A stretch of DNA of 64,000 nucleotides from Ezakiella massiliensis (GCF_900120165.1 NZ_LT635475.1:310001-374000), one strand, 5' to 3'; shown: positions 53,315 through 63,085, numbered from the stretch's first letter. Notes: generated by a model from the sequence alone, not told the origin. Numbers and translations: made by a program.

Positions 53315-54643
53315 TTAAAAGAATGGAATTCCCATTCTTCCCTTAGATTTTTTTGACATCTGATTGAATTTTTTCATCATTTTTTTTGTATCTTTAAACT
53401 GTTTTAGAAGCTTTGAAACCTCATTTGATTTCACGCCAGCACCAGATGCAATCCTGTCTTTTCGAGATTGATCAATTATTTCAGGCTTATACCTTTCTTC
53501 CTTGGTCATACTCTTTATAATAGCTTCTATTCTCGCCATTTGCTTTTCATCAACTTGAATATTTTTAAGCGCCTTGTTGTTGCCAACACCAGGAAGCATC
53601 CCCAGCAATTCATTTATCGGGCCCATCTTTCTGACTTGTTCCATTTGATCTAGGAAGTCATCAAGAGTAAAGGTCATCTCACGCATCTTTTGTTCAAGTT
53701 CTTTAGCCTTCTTTTCATCATAGGCCGCTTCTGCCTTTTCGATTAATGTTAGTACGTCGCCCATGCCAAGTATTCTGCTTGCAAGTCTATCTGGCTTAAA
53801 GCTTTCGATTTTATCTAGCTTTTCACCTGTGGTAATAAACTTTATAGGCTTATCTACAACTGATCTAATACTTAAAGCTGCACCACCACGAGCATCACCG
53901 TCAAGTTTTGTTAAGACAACTCCAGTAAGCTCTAATGTGTCATTAAAAGACTTAGCAACATTTACTGCATCTTGACCCGTCATAGAGTCAAGGACGAGTA
54001 ATATTTCACTTACATCAACTGCAGATTTAATATCTCTTAATTCATTCATTAAATCTTCATCAATGTGGAGTCTACCAGCCGTATCTATAATAATTACATC
54101 GTGATTATTTTGCTTTGCATATTCTACAGCTTCACTTGCTGTTTTTGCAGGTTCTTGAGTTCCTCTTTCAAATACTGGAACCTTAACCTTTTCACCAACA
54201 ACTTGAAGTTGCTTAATAGCAGCTGGACGATAAATATCAACACCAACTAGCATTGGATTTTTACCTTCTTTTTTCATAAGGCCTGCTAGCTTTGCACTTG
54301 TAGTTGTCTTACCAGCACCTTGCAAACCGCACATCAAGATTATAGTTGGCTTATTAGAAAAATCAATTTTTTCTTCTTTGCCGCCCATAAGTGCAGTTAG
54401 CTCTTCATTTACTATCTTGATAACTTGTTGGGCAGGAGTTAAGCTTTCCATGACTTCTTTGCCTACGCAGCGTTCTTTAACGGTTTTTGTAAAGTCTTTA
54501 ACAACCTTAAAGTTTACGTCTGCCTCCAAAAGAGCCATCTTGACTTCCCGCATAACCATATCGACGTCTTTTTCGCTTAATTTTCCTTTTCCGGTAATTT
54601 TAGCAAGGGACGATTGTATTCTTTCACTTAAACTCTCAAACAT
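53315..54643 (-). CDS. ffh: Signal recognition particle protein
   Basis: SRP54 GTPase, 442 aa. NG domain with P-loop GLQGAGKTTT near 106-115, DTAGRLHIDE near 190-199 and TKLDGDARGG near 246-255; the C-terminal M domain (about 300-442) is Met- and Lys-rich and binds SRP RNA and signal peptides. Preceded by ylxM, its usual regulator-like partner, and followed by rpsP. Confidence 0.98.
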   Translation of the reverse strand: MFESLSERIQSSLAKITGKGKLSEKDVDMVMREVKMALLEADVNFKVVKDFTKTVKERCVGKEVMESLTPAQQVIKIVNEELTALMGGKEEKIDFSNKPTIILMCGLQGAGKTTTSAKLAGLMKKEGKNPMLVGVDIYRPAAIKQLQVVGEKVKVPVFERGTQEPAKTASEAVEYAKQNNHDVIIIDTAGRLHIDEDLMNELRDIKSAVDVSEILLVLDSMTGQDAVNVAKSFNDTLELTGVVLTKLDGDARGGAALSIRSVVDKPIKFITTGEKLDKIESFKPDRLASRILGMGDVLTLIEKAEAAYDEKKAKELEQKMREMTFTLDDFLDQMEQVRKMGPINELLGMLPGVGNNKALKNIQVDEKQMARIEAIIKSMTKEERYKPEIIDQSRKDRIASGAGVKSNEVSKLLKQFKDTKKMMKKFNQMSKKSKGRMGIPFF

Positions 54644-54646
54644 ATT

Positions 54647-55000
54647 TCACCTTTCAATACTTTTAAATTCATCTATTATGTTTTCGATTTCCAAGAGGAT
54701 GTCTTTAGGAAAATCTTCTGTTTCCTTTCCCTTTTTGTGCAAGGCAATTAAATCCTCTTTAATTTTTTGACTCTTATAAAACATATCAGCCAAGTGAAGG
54801 TCTTCTTCAAAGGCTTGCAGCTTCTCATTAGCACTTTTAATCAAATTGCTAACCGCCTGTTTAGAAACACCTAAATTATCGGCAATCTCTGTCATAGTCA
54901 AATCATCGTTGTAATACAAATCAATAGCATCTTTTTGTTTATCAGTTAAAAGAGTACTATAGAAATCATACAAAACACTTGCTTCAAAATGATAAATCAT
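54647..55000 (-). CDS. ylxM: YlxM family HTH protein
   Basis: A 117-aa helix-turn-helix protein like sigma-70 region 4: LTDKQKDAIDLYYNDDLTMTEIADNLGVSKQAVSNLIKSA (roughly 18-57). YlxM is regularly encoded before ffh in Firmicutes and can modulate SRP GTPase activity. I chose the ATG at 55000 with AGGTGG upstream; an earlier TTG overlaps a GTTGAC repeat. First gene of the operon through rplS. Confidence 0.93.
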   Translation of the reverse strand: MIYHFEASVLYDFYSTLLTDKQKDAIDLYYNDDLTMTEIADNLGVSKQAVSNLIKSANEKLQAFEEDLHLADMFYKSQKIKEDLIALHKKGKETEDFPKDILLEIENIIDEFKSIER

Positions 55001-55010
55001 CTTACCACCT

Positions 55011-55065
55011 GTCAACTTTTTTTGTTGACTTGTTTATTTTACCATGCATTTTACTTGTTGTCAAC
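55011..55065 (-). promoter_or_regulatory. ylxM-ffh operon promoter with repeated GTTGAC elements
   Basis: Minus-strand perfect TTGACA (55059-55064), a 17-nt spacer and TAAAAT (55036-55041) with an extended TG. GTTGAC also occurs as an inverted pair GTCAAC-N7-GTTGAC (55011-55029) in the leader, just upstream of the ribosome site. Confidence 0.65.
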
Positions 55066-55083
55066 CCCTTTTAGCTAATAATT

Positions 55084-56418
55084 TTAATTTTCTTCAAAAA
55101 TTGCATCTACAAATAATTTTGGATCAAAAGGTTGCAAGTCATAGATGCTTTCACCGATGCCAATAATCTTTACAGGAATACCAATTTCATGTTGAATAGG
55201 GATAATTACACCGCCTTTAGCCGTTCCATCTAACTTTGTAAGAGCAACACCTGTTACTTCAGAAACTTCTTTAAATTCTTTGAGTTGCAGAAGTGCATTT
55301 TGTCCTGTAGTTGCATCCAAAGCCATAATAACTTCTAGTGTTGCATCTGGCATCTTTTTATCAATTATCCTTCTGATTTTATTAAGCTCATTCATCAGGT
55401 TGACTTTGTTGTGCAAGCGTCCTGCTGTATCAATTATTGTAATATCAATATTATTCTTAATAGAATAATCCAGTCCATCAAAAACAACACTTGCAGGATC
55501 AGCGCCCTCCGCTTGACTTATAACTTTTACGTCTGCTCTTTGACCCCAAACTTCAAGCTGCTCGATAGCTGCTGCCCTAAAAGTATCAGCTGCTATAATT
55601 GCAACGCTCATACCTTCTTTTTTGAACTGATAAGCAAGCTTGCCAACTGTTGTAGTCTTGCCAACACCATTAACACCTACAAGCATGACAATTGATGGTG
55701 TAGGCAAAAGTTTTAAATCATTTGAAACGATATTTTCATTTAAGGTATCGAGCATGACTTCTTTTAAAAGCTCCTTAGCATCTGCTGCGTTATGAATATT
55801 TTTATCAACAATTCTTTCTTTGAGTTCATCAATTATTGTCATAGTAGTCATAGCACCTATGTCGCTCATAACTAAAATTTCCTCAAGCTCATCGTAGAAA
55901 TCATCATTTATTTCATTGGCTTGGAATACTGAATTCATTTGGTAAACAAGATTTTTTCTGGTTTTATTTAATCCATCAAAAAGCTTTTTAAACATACCTT
56001 TTTGCTCAGGTTTGTCTTCTTTAATCTTTTCAGAAACTCCCTTTGCTTCTTCTTTAATTAACTTTTTTTCTTCATTAACTTTAGCCCCTATTTTTTCAAT
56101 CTTTTCATCTGTTTTTTCTTTTGCTGCATTTATATTATCTTTTACGTCATTTACAGTTTTGTCAAAAGCATCATCTGCCTTATCCATAAATTCTTCAGTT
56201 TTTTCATCCAAGTCCTCTTTAACATCAGTTATTTTTTCAGATAATTCTTGAGCTTTTTCTTTAATGTCATCAGCTTTCTCTGAGATATTTTCTGATAAAT
56301 CCTTCATGCCATCAGCAAAATCATCTGAAAGGTCTTCTAATTTTTCCTCGACATCCTTGGATGCTTCAACTATTTCCTTATCTTTTTTCTTAAATTTATC
56401 CTTAAACCAATCAAACAT
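55084..56418 (-). CDS. ftsY: Signal recognition particle receptor FtsY with an 11-mer repeat N-terminal domain
   Basis: SRP receptor GTPase, 444 aa. The N-terminal amphipathic MFDWFKDKFKKK probably targets the membrane. Residues about 50-126 form seven 11-residue units rich in Lys, Glu and Asp (such as DDIKEKAQELS, EKITDVKEDLD, EKTEEFMDKAD), like LEA-type helices. The NG domain follows (about 145-444) with P-loop GVNGVGKTTT near 249-258, DTAGRLHNK and TKLDGTAKGG. Its ribosome site lies within the last codons of smc; the two genes are adjacent with no gap. Confidence 0.97.
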   Translation of the reverse strand: MFDWFKDKFKKKDKEIVEASKDVEEKLEDLSDDFADGMKDLSENISEKADDIKEKAQELSEKITDVKEDLDEKTEEFMDKADDAFDKTVNDVKDNINAAKEKTDEKIEKIGAKVNEEKKLIKEEAKGVSEKIKEDKPEQKGMFKKLFDGLNKTRKNLVYQMNSVFQANEINDDFYDELEEILVMSDIGAMTTMTIIDELKERIVDKNIHNAADAKELLKEVMLDTLNENIVSNDLKLLPTPSIVMLVGVNGVGKTTTVGKLAYQFKKEGMSVAIIAADTFRAAAIEQLEVWGQRADVKVISQAEGADPASVVFDGLDYSIKNNIDITIIDTAGRLHNKVNLMNELNKIRRIIDKKMPDATLEVIMALDATTGQNALLQLKEFKEVSEVTGVALTKLDGTAKGGVIIPIQHEIGIPVKIIGIGESIYDLQPFDPKLFVDAIFEEN

Positions 56419-59400
56419 CTATATTGCCTCCTCAATATAATCTTCTACCCTAACGCTAATTATCTCGCTTACACCCTTGTCTCTCATGCAAACACCGTAA
56501 ATAGTATCTGCAACTTCTAAAGTGGTTTTTCTGTGAGTAATAATTAAGAATTGTGAGTCTCTAGCTAGCTCATTTAAGAACTTAGTGTACCTTGAGATAT
56601 TGATATCATCAAGGGCCGCATCAATCTCGTCAAGAATACAAAATGGTGCAGGCTTTAACTCTAGTATTGCAAATAAAAGAGCCATTGCAGTTAGCGTTTT
56701 TTCTCCACCTGATAGCAAGCTCAAGGCTTGAAGTTTTTTCCCTGGTGGTTTCGCAACAATTGTAATACCTGAGTTTAATGGATCTGATTCATCTACTAAA
56801 TATAAATCAGCCTCACCACCATTAAATAACTTTTTGAAAACCTTTTGAAAGTTAAGGCGGATTTTTTCCATATTATCTTTAAACTGGACTTTCATATCTT
56901 GATTAATTCCTGCAATAATAGAATTTAAATCACTTATGGTCTTTTCTATATCGGAAATTTGTTTCTCATAAAAAACTTTTCTTTCACTTAGCTCTTTAAA
57001 CTCATTTATTGCATTTAGATTAACCATTCCCAAGTCTTCTATAATTTTATCAATTTTTGCAATAGTATCTCTTTTTTCTCTTAAATTTTTAGTATCTCTA
57101 GCTTCATTAATAAATTCTTGGTAAACATATCCCCTATTAGAGATGTCTGCTTTAAAGTTTTCTATACTCTCATCCAGGCGAACTTCTTTAAGGTCTTGTT
57201 GGTTAAGCTTGTTTTCTAGTTTAATAGTATCTTCTTGTTTAATCTTCAAGAGACGATCTAAATCTAAAATTTTATTTTTTACCTCTTGCTTTTTATTCTG
57301 TATAAGCAAAATTTCATCGTCATCATGTTTTTGTAGCTCTTCTATCCTAGAGAGCTCTTTTAAACTTTGATCAGCTAAACCTTTTAACTCATTAAGTTCT
57401 TTTTCTCTTTCTAATAATCTTTCTTTTTTTAGCCTAATCTCATTCTTAATTTCTTCTAGCTTATTTTCATTACTTTCAATCTTATACTTAATATTTGACC
57501 GTTCTAATATCTTATCAACTGAGTCCTGCCTCTTGCTTTCTAAGTCATCAATTGAATTAATCAAGATTTTTTGCTCTTCTTCTAGTTGATTCAATTTTAA
57601 AGTATCAATTTCTTTAAATTCAACAGTTGAGTCTACGTTAGATAAATCTTCCAGATCTGATTTTATCCTATCCTTAGAAATTTGTTTCTCTTCTAAAAGA
57701 TTTTTCATAGCATCTATTTCGTTTTCTCTTTGGGCAATTGTATCTTCTAGGATCCTTGTTTGAGATTTTTTATCTAAAAGAAGATTATTGGTAGATTCAA
57801 TATTTTCTTTTAGAGCTTCAATTTGACCTTGATAATCCGCCCTGCTTTTTTCAAGTATGATGAGCTCTTCACTACATTTTTTAATATCTTCTTCAAGTTG
57901 GTTTATCTTAGCTTTAATTGATAAAGGAGTTTGCTTTTCCCTATAAGATATACCTCCAGTGATGGCTCCATATTGGTTAAACTGCTCACCATTTTGAGTA
58001 ACTATCATTTTATATTTCTTTTGATACTTAATTCCTGTGTCAATATTATCTACAATCACTATGTCCTTTAACAAGTATGAGATAATTGATTTGTATGGTT
58101 CTTCTGCTTCCACAAACTCAATTGCATAGCCCAAAACACCGTCTGACTTGTTTGGCATGACTTGTGTCTTGGACGTATTAGTTGTATCTAGTGGTAAAAA
58201 TGTTGCCCTACCAGCTTTTTTTGCATTTAATTCAGCAATCATAGCCTTGGCATCTCTTACTGATTTTGCAAAAACATATTGCAATCTTGAGCCCAGGGCA
58301 GTTTCAATTGCTTTTACATAGCTTGAATCAGTATTTATTCTGCTAACTAAAGTCCCTAAATAACCGTCATTTTCATTGTAGTTTTTTTCTAAGAACTTAA
58401 TCGGCTGATAAAATAGTTCATTTGTATCCAAAATATTCTTATTAAAATCTAAATTGAGCTTAGCATTATTATTTTGATTTGACAAATGGGAAATATTGAT
58501 AGAAATATCCTCATATTCTAAGGTTTTTGACCTTAGCAAGTCATTGCAATCATCAAGCTTACCATTTAAATTATTTACTTCGTCTTTTAAACTCGTGTTT
58601 TGTTTATTCTTCTCTTTTAAATCAGCTATATACTCTTGGATTTTAGTATTTAATTCATTTAATTCATTTGATAATTTTTCAAATTCACCTTCATAGAGTT
58701 TAATCTTTTCGTCCCTAATTTGAGTGTTAGCTTGACTTTCTAGTTTCAACAGTTCATTTTTATGGTCTTCTTCCCTAATTGTGTTTAATTCACTCTCAAC
58801 TTCTTTAAGTCTTGACCTCTTATTATTTATTTCTGAGTCAAAAGAATTTGAATCCTCTGTCTGCCAATTGTCTAGTGAATCTTTAAGAGATAAATTTTCA
58901 TTAGATATAGTATCTATATTTTTATAGGCACTTTCAATGCTATTATTCAGCTCTTGTATAGAGTCTTGAATATGTTTTTTTCTTTCAATATTTATGTTAT
59001 GTGAAGATTTTATTTCAGAAAATTCCCTTAATTTAGACATTTTAACATCATTTAAGGCCTGAATCTTAAGTTCTAAATCCTCAATTTCTTTATTCATATC
59101 ACCTTTGTTGGATTCAAGTTTCTCAATCTCAGCTTTGGTGGAATTTAAATCAGATTGGATAAGTTCTTTGTCTTTGGAAATGTTTTCAAAATCTTCTAAA
59201 TTCTTTTTTATGCCGTAGTATAAAAGATCAAGCTCTAGAGTGTTTTTTTCTAAAATTACATTATTATACTTCTCTGTCTTTATACTCTCGGCTTCTAAGT
59301 AAGTATATTGCCTATTTATCTCATCAAAAATATCGCACAAACGATCTAGATCATCATTTGAGCGTTCAATTTTCCTTAAGGCTTCTTCTTTTTTATATTT

Positions 59401-59907
59401 GTAAAGGGAAATACCAGATGCTTCTTCAAATATATCTCGCCTATCCTCTGGCCTATTTGAAAGAACATTATCGATTTGCCCTTGACCTATAAGTGAATAA
59501 CCATCTCTACCAATACCTGTATCCATAAATAGCTCTCTTATGTCGCGTAGACGAACCTTGTTTTTATTTATAAGATACTCGCTGGTCCCATCCCTAAAAA
59601 GTCTTCTGGTAACAACAACTTCATCATATGGAATATCATCAATCTTGCAATCAGAAAATGTTATAGAAACTTCAGCAAAACTAACTGGCTTGATATTATC
59701 TGTTCCCTTGAAGATAATATCTTCCATCTTTGCTCCCCTAAGACTTTTAACACTTGATTCCCCTAAGACCCATCTAATTGCATCAGAAATATTGCTCTTA
59801 CCTGAACCATTAGGACCAACTATTGCGGTAACACCTGGCGGAAATTTAATTATTGTATTATTTAAGAAGCTTTTAAAGCCCCTAATTTGTAACTCTTTAA
59901 GTAACAA
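56419..59907 (-). CDS. smc: Chromosome segregation protein SMC
   Basis: Condensin ATPase of 1162 aa. N-terminal GFKSFLNNT and Walker A GPNGSGKSN (32-40); two long coiled coils (about 170-490 and 660-1000) flank a hinge (about 500-660) with GYLGTLVSRI and GGISYREKQ; the C-terminal head has LLSGGEKTLTAMALLFA and FCILDEIDAALDD. The start is a TTG with GGAGG four bases upstream. Lies between acpP and ftsY, the usual acpP-(rnc)-smc-ftsY order, but rnc is absent here. Confidence 0.98.
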   Translation of the reverse strand: MLLKELQIRGFKSFLNNTIIKFPPGVTAIVGPNGSGKSNISDAIRWVLGESSVKSLRGAKMEDIIFKGTDNIKPVSFAEVSITFSDCKIDDIPYDEVVVTRRLFRDGTSEYLINKNKVRLRDIRELFMDTGIGRDGYSLIGQGQIDNVLSNRPEDRRDIFEEASGISLYKYKKEEALRKIERSNDDLDRLCDIFDEINRQYTYLEAESIKTEKYNNVILEKNTLELDLLYYGIKKNLEDFENISKDKELIQSDLNSTKAEIEKLESNKGDMNKEIEDLELKIQALNDVKMSKLREFSEIKSSHNINIERKKHIQDSIQELNNSIESAYKNIDTISNENLSLKDSLDNWQTEDSNSFDSEINNKRSRLKEVESELNTIREEDHKNELLKLESQANTQIRDEKIKLYEGEFEKLSNELNELNTKIQEYIADLKEKNKQNTSLKDEVNNLNGKLDDCNDLLRSKTLEYEDISINISHLSNQNNNAKLNLDFNKNILDTNELFYQPIKFLEKNYNENDGYLGTLVSRINTDSSYVKAIETALGSRLQYVFAKSVRDAKAMIAELNAKKAGRATFLPLDTTNTSKTQVMPNKSDGVLGYAIEFVEAEEPYKSIISYLLKDIVIVDNIDTGIKYQKKYKMIVTQNGEQFNQYGAITGGISYREKQTPLSIKAKINQLEEDIKKCSEELIILEKSRADYQGQIEALKENIESTNNLLLDKKSQTRILEDTIAQRENEIDAMKNLLEEKQISKDRIKSDLEDLSNVDSTVEFKEIDTLKLNQLEEEQKILINSIDDLESKRQDSVDKILERSNIKYKIESNENKLEEIKNEIRLKKERLLEREKELNELKGLADQSLKELSRIEELQKHDDDEILLIQNKKQEVKNKILDLDRLLKIKQEDTIKLENKLNQQDLKEVRLDESIENFKADISNRGYVYQEFINEARDTKNLREKRDTIAKIDKIIEDLGMVNLNAINEFKELSERKVFYEKQISDIEKTISDLNSIIAGINQDMKVQFKDNMEKIRLNFQKVFKKLFNGGEADLYLVDESDPLNSGITIVAKPPGKKLQALSLLSGGEKTLTAMALLFAILELKPAPFCILDEIDAALDDINISRYTKFLNELARDSQFLIITHRKTTLEVADTIYGVCMRDKGVSEIISVRVEDYIEEAI

Positions 59908-59926
59908 TTTTCCTCCAACTTTAACA

Positions 59927-59951
59927 AAATCCAGATATAATATCTGGATTT
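59927..59951 (-). terminator. Hairpin after acpP, probable terminator or attenuator
   Basis: Eleven-base stem AAATCCAGATA / TATCTGGATTT with a three-base loop and only TTTTG after it on the minus strand. It lies between acpP and the smc ribosome site, so it may only reduce read-through. Confidence 0.6.
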
Positions 59952-59954
59952 CAC

Positions 59955-60194
59955 TTATGCATTTTGCACTTTATTCACGTAATCTAAGCAATCTCCAATT
60001 GTAGCGATAGAATCTAAATCACCATCTTCGGCTTCAAGGCCAAGTTCAAGTTCAATAGCCATTATAAGTTCTACTAAATCCAATGAATCTGCATTTAAGT
60101 CATCCTTAAATGAGACTTCTCTAGTTAACTTTTCGATTGGAGTACCAAATTGCTCACTTATTAACTCTAAAATCTTGTTATCCGGATTGCTCAT
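59955..60194 (-). CDS. acpP: Acyl carrier protein
   Basis: A 79-aa carrier of fatty-acyl chains. The phosphopantetheine site is Ser37 in LNADSLDLVELIM. Follows plsX by one base, fitting the plsX-acpP fatty-acid/phospholipid pairing. Confidence 0.97.
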   Translation of the reverse strand: MSNPDNKILELISEQFGTPIEKLTREVSFKDDLNADSLDLVELIMAIELELGLEAEDGDLDSIATIGDCLDYVNKVQNA

Positions 60195-60195
60195 C

Positions 60196-61173
60196 TTATA
60201 CCTCCGTTTGAAATAAGTTCGTTAAATATTCTATAAGATTCGACTCATACGTTTCTTTTGCAACTTTTATTGAATTATAAAAAGCCTCAGCGTTAGAATT
60301 CCCATGAGCTTTTACAACTACTTTTTTTAGACCCATGATTGGAACGCCACCATATTGGTTTGCATCAAGCTTTTTAAAATTATTTTTCAAATGTTTTTTA
60401 ATAAGAAGCATGCCTAGCTTTGTAAAAATATTTGTGTAAGCTGTATCTTTTAATAACTTCAATACAAATCTAAACTCCCCTTCAAATCCTTTAAGCAAAA
60501 GATTTCCAGAAAAACCATCTGTTACTATAATATCAGCCTCTCCATCAAAAATATATCTTGCTTCCAAATTGCCTTTAAAATTAAGATCAGATCCTTTAAG
60601 AAGCTTGTAAGTTTCTCTTGTTAGAGCTGTCCCTTTGCTTTCTTCTATGCCATTATTTATTAGCATAACTGATGGATGTTCTACGTTTTTAATAAGCTTC
60701 ACATAATTGCTAGCAATAATTGCAAAATTCTTGAGCATCCCAGGTGTACAATCAACATTAGCCCCAGCATCTATCATATACGAAAAACCTTTAACTGTTG
60801 GTACTGGAACCATAAGTGCAGCTCTGTCAACACCTGGAATTCTACCAACTATTAAAGAAGCTCCAGCAAAAACTGCTCCTGTGCTTCCACCTGAGATAAA
60901 TGCATCATATTCACCTTTTTTTAATGCGTATAAGCCCTTCGTTATTGAAGAATCTTTTTTGTTTCTAATAGCAAATGCAGGATTGTGTTCATCTGTGCTA
61001 ATTTCTTCACTAGCAAGCAAAAATTTACAGCCACTTTTAATAACTGCATCTTCAATATCTGCCTTACCTATAATGGTAATATCTATACCGAGTTTTTCTC
61101 TTGCCATTCTACCTGCATCAATTACAACTGAACTGCCATCGTCTAGTCCATTTGCATCTAATAGAAACTTCAT
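60196..61173 (-). CDS. plsX: Phosphate acyltransferase PlsX
   Basis: Converts acyl-ACP to acyl-phosphate, starting phospholipid synthesis; 325 aa. Segments include FISGGSTGAVFAGA near 92-105, IDAGANVDCTP near 133-143 and TDGFSGNLLLKG near 217-228. The start MKFLLDANGLDDG lacks the first few residues seen in many PlsX (MRIAVDAMGGD), yet aligns with it. AGAGGT precedes the ATG. Downstream of rpmF, as is common. Confidence 0.95.
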   Translation of the reverse strand: MKFLLDANGLDDGSSVVIDAGRMAREKLGIDITIIGKADIEDAVIKSGCKFLLASEEISTDEHNPAFAIRNKKDSSITKGLYALKKGEYDAFISGGSTGAVFAGASLIVGRIPGVDRAALMVPVPTVKGFSYMIDAGANVDCTPGMLKNFAIIASNYVKLIKNVEHPSVMLINNGIEESKGTALTRETYKLLKGSDLNFKGNLEARYIFDGEADIIVTDGFSGNLLLKGFEGEFRFVLKLLKDTAYTNIFTKLGMLLIKKHLKNNFKKLDANQYGGVPIMGLKKVVVKAHGNSNAEAFYNSIKVAKETYESNLIEYLTNLFQTEV

Positions 61174-61200
61174 TTATACCTCTCTTATTTTATTAAAAGA

Positions 61201-61232
61201 ATATGGATGGCATAGAAAAATACCATCCATAT
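61201..61232 (-). terminator. Hairpin between rpmF and plsX, probable attenuator
   Basis: Ten-base stem ATATGGATGG / CCATCCATAT with a 12-base loop, followed by TTCTTTT on the minus strand. It ends just before the plsX ribosome site, so it likely tunes rather than ends transcription. Confidence 0.6.
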
Positions 61233-61237
61233 TAATA

Positions 61238-61417
61238 TTACTCAACTGTAATTACTTCTTGTTTATTATAATATCCACAGTGTGGGCATACTCTGTGTGG
61301 TCTCTTTGGTTCTCCACATTCAGGGCAATTTATAACTGTTACTCTTGGAAGAGTATAAGAAGAAGCTCTTCTCTTAGCTGTTCTAGCTTTACCAGTTTTT
61401 CTCTTAGGTACTGCCAT
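61238..61417 (-). CDS. rpmF: Large ribosomal subunit protein bL32
   Basis: A 59-aa L32, full length: MAVPKRKTGKARTAKRRAS start and a zinc ribbon CPEC (31-34) and CPHC (44-47), so this is the zinc-containing form. GGAGG precedes the ATG. In most Firmicutes a DUF177/YceD gene lies directly before rpmF; here the upstream neighbour is ackA. It leads into plsX and acpP. Confidence 0.97.
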   Translation of the reverse strand: MAVPKRKTGKARTAKRRASSYTLPRVTVINCPECGEPKRPHRVCPHCGYYNKQEVITVE

Positions 61418-61448
61418 ATTACACCTCCATAATCATTTTAAAGATTAA

Positions 61449-62642
61449 TTATTTTGTAGTTAATCTTAATGTATCTCTTGCAATCATCAATTCTTCATTA
61501 GTAGGAACAGTAATTGCTACTACCTTTGAATCATCTGTGCTAATAATTGCTTCTTTTCCACGAACATTGTTCTTTTCTTTGTCAATTTTTGTTCCCAAAA
61601 ATTCTAGCTTGGACATAATGTCTTCTCTCATTTCTACAGAGTTTTCACCAACGCCAGCTGTAAATACGATTACATCAACGCCACCCATTTGAGTTGCATA
61701 AGCACCAATGTATTTTCTTACACGATTTGCAAATTGATCTAGGGCAACTTTAGCTCTCTTGTTTCCTTTTTCAGCTTCTGCTTCAATATCTCTGAAGTCT
61801 GAGCTTACACCTGAAATTGCAAGTACACCGCTCTTTTTATTAAGCATATCGCTAATCCCTTGAGCATCTAAGTTTTCCTTATCCATAATGAAAGGAATAA
61901 TTGCAGGGTCAATATCTCCTGATCTTGTACCCATGCATACACCTTCAAGTGGAGTAAGTCCCATTGATGTATCGATAACCTTGCCATGGTCAATAGCTGC
62001 CATTGAGCTGCCATTTCCAAGGTGACAAGTAATAATTCTTAAATCTTCACGTTTTTTACCTAAAATTTCTGCTGCTCTTTTAGATACAAAGTTATGACTT
62101 GTACCGTGGAAGCCATATCTACGTACAGCATACTTTTCATAATATTCATATGGCAATGCATATAAATAGTTTTCCATTGGCATTGTTTGGTGGAAAGCTG
62201 TATCAAATACTACAACGTTTGGTGTGTCTTTCATCAATTCTTGAATAGCTTCAATTCCCATGATGTTTGCTGGGTTGTGAAGCGGAGCTAACTCTATGCA
62301 AGCTCTGATTTCTGAAAGAACTTCATCGTTGACTACAACTGAGTCATTGAATTTTTCTCCACCGTGAACAACTCTGTGTCCAACAGCTGAGATTTCATCC
62401 AAACTCTTTATAGCGCCATGATCTTTGTGAAGAAGTTGTTCTAAAACAAGTTCAAGAGCCTTTTTATGGTCTTTCATTTCTTCTTCAACAACAAATTTTT
62501 CACCATTGATTTTGTGAGTTAGAACTGAACCTTCAATTCCGATTCTTTCTACCAAGCCTTTGCATAAAACATCTTCATTTGTCATATCAATTAATTGATA
62601 TTTTAATGAAGAACTTCCACAGTTAATTACAAGTATATTCAT
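61449..62642 (-). CDS. ackA: Acetate kinase
   Basis: Makes ATP and acetate from acetyl phosphate, the substrate-level step of acetogenic fermentation; 397 aa. Begins [14 protein letters not shown]; has [10 protein letters not shown] near 87-96, [23 protein letters not shown] near 205-216 and FTAGVGENS near 323-331. A pta gene is not next to it. Uses its own promoter (a TTGATT/TAATAT pair upstream). Confidence 0.98.
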   Translation of the reverse strand: MNILVINCGSSSLKYQLIDMTNEDVLCKGLVERIGIEGSVLTHKINGEKFVVEEEMKDHKKALELVLEQLLHKDHGAIKSLDEISAVGHRVVHGGEKFNDSVVVNDEVLSEIRACIELAPLHNPANIMGIEAIQELMKDTPNVVVFDTAFHQTMPMENYLYALPYEYYEKYAVRRYGFHGTSHNFVSKRAAEILGKKREDLRIITCHLGNGSSMAAIDHGKVIDTSMGLTPLEGVCMGTRSGDIDPAIIPFIMDKENLDAQGISDMLNKKSGVLAISGVSSDFRDIEAEAEKGNKRAKVALDQFANRVRKYIGAYATQMGGVDVIVFTAGVGENSVEMREDIMSKLEFLGTKIDKEKNNVRGKEAIISTDDSKVVAITVPTNEELMIARDTLRLTTK

Positions 62643-62678
62643 ATTCCGTTCCTTTCAATAAATTATCACTTATATATT

Positions 62679-62707
62679 ATATTATCTTATATGCTTTTAA
62701 AAATCAA
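62679..62707 (-). promoter_or_regulatory. Predicted ackA promoter
   Basis: Minus-strand TTGATT (62702-62707), a 17-nt spacer and TAATAT (62679-62684). An overlapping TATAAT lies a few bases downstream, so the exact -10 is uncertain. No terminator is visible between rplT and this promoter. Confidence 0.5.
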
Positions 62708-62724
62708 GCAAGAATTCGTAAAGC

Positions 62725-63069
62725 TTATTTTACAGATTCAACAAGTTTTTCGAAGCCTGCTGGGTCATTAATTGCCATTTCAGACAGAATCTTTCTATTA
62801 ACTTCGATATTGTTTTCTTTAAGAGCTGCAATGAATTTTGAATATGAAAGACCATATGGTCTTACAGCTGCGTTAATACGTGTAATCCAAAGTTTTCTAA
62901 AGTCTCTTTTTCTTTGCTTTCTTCCTTCGTAAGCATAGCTTTGGCTCTTTAATACAGCTTCCATCGAAGTTCTATATAATTTCGATTTTCCACCATAGTA
63001 ACCTTTAGCTTGCTTCATTACTTTGTTTTTCTTTTTACGTCCTGAAACAGATCTTTTTACTCTAGCCAT
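62725..63069 (-). CDS. rplT: Large ribosomal subunit protein bL20
   Basis: A 114-aa L20: basic N-terminal tail [20 protein letters not shown], then [15 protein letters not shown] near 20-34 and [17 protein letters not shown] near 81-97. L20 is also the expected repressor that binds the leader of this operon. Last gene of infC-rpmI-rplT. Confidence 0.98.
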   Translation of the reverse strand: MARVKRSVSGRKKKNKVMKQAKGYYGGKSKLYRTSMEAVLKSQSYAYEGRKQRKRDFRKLWITRINAAVRPYGLSYSKFIAALKENNIEVNRKILSEMAINDPAGFEKLVESVK

Positions 63070-63085
63070 TCTAAACCTCCTAACT

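Noticed and set aside
60707..61432. 241-aa plus-strand frame opposite plsX and rpmF
   Set aside because: Covers two clear genes on the other strand, lacks a ribosome site, and has a low-complexity Ser/Ile-rich product.
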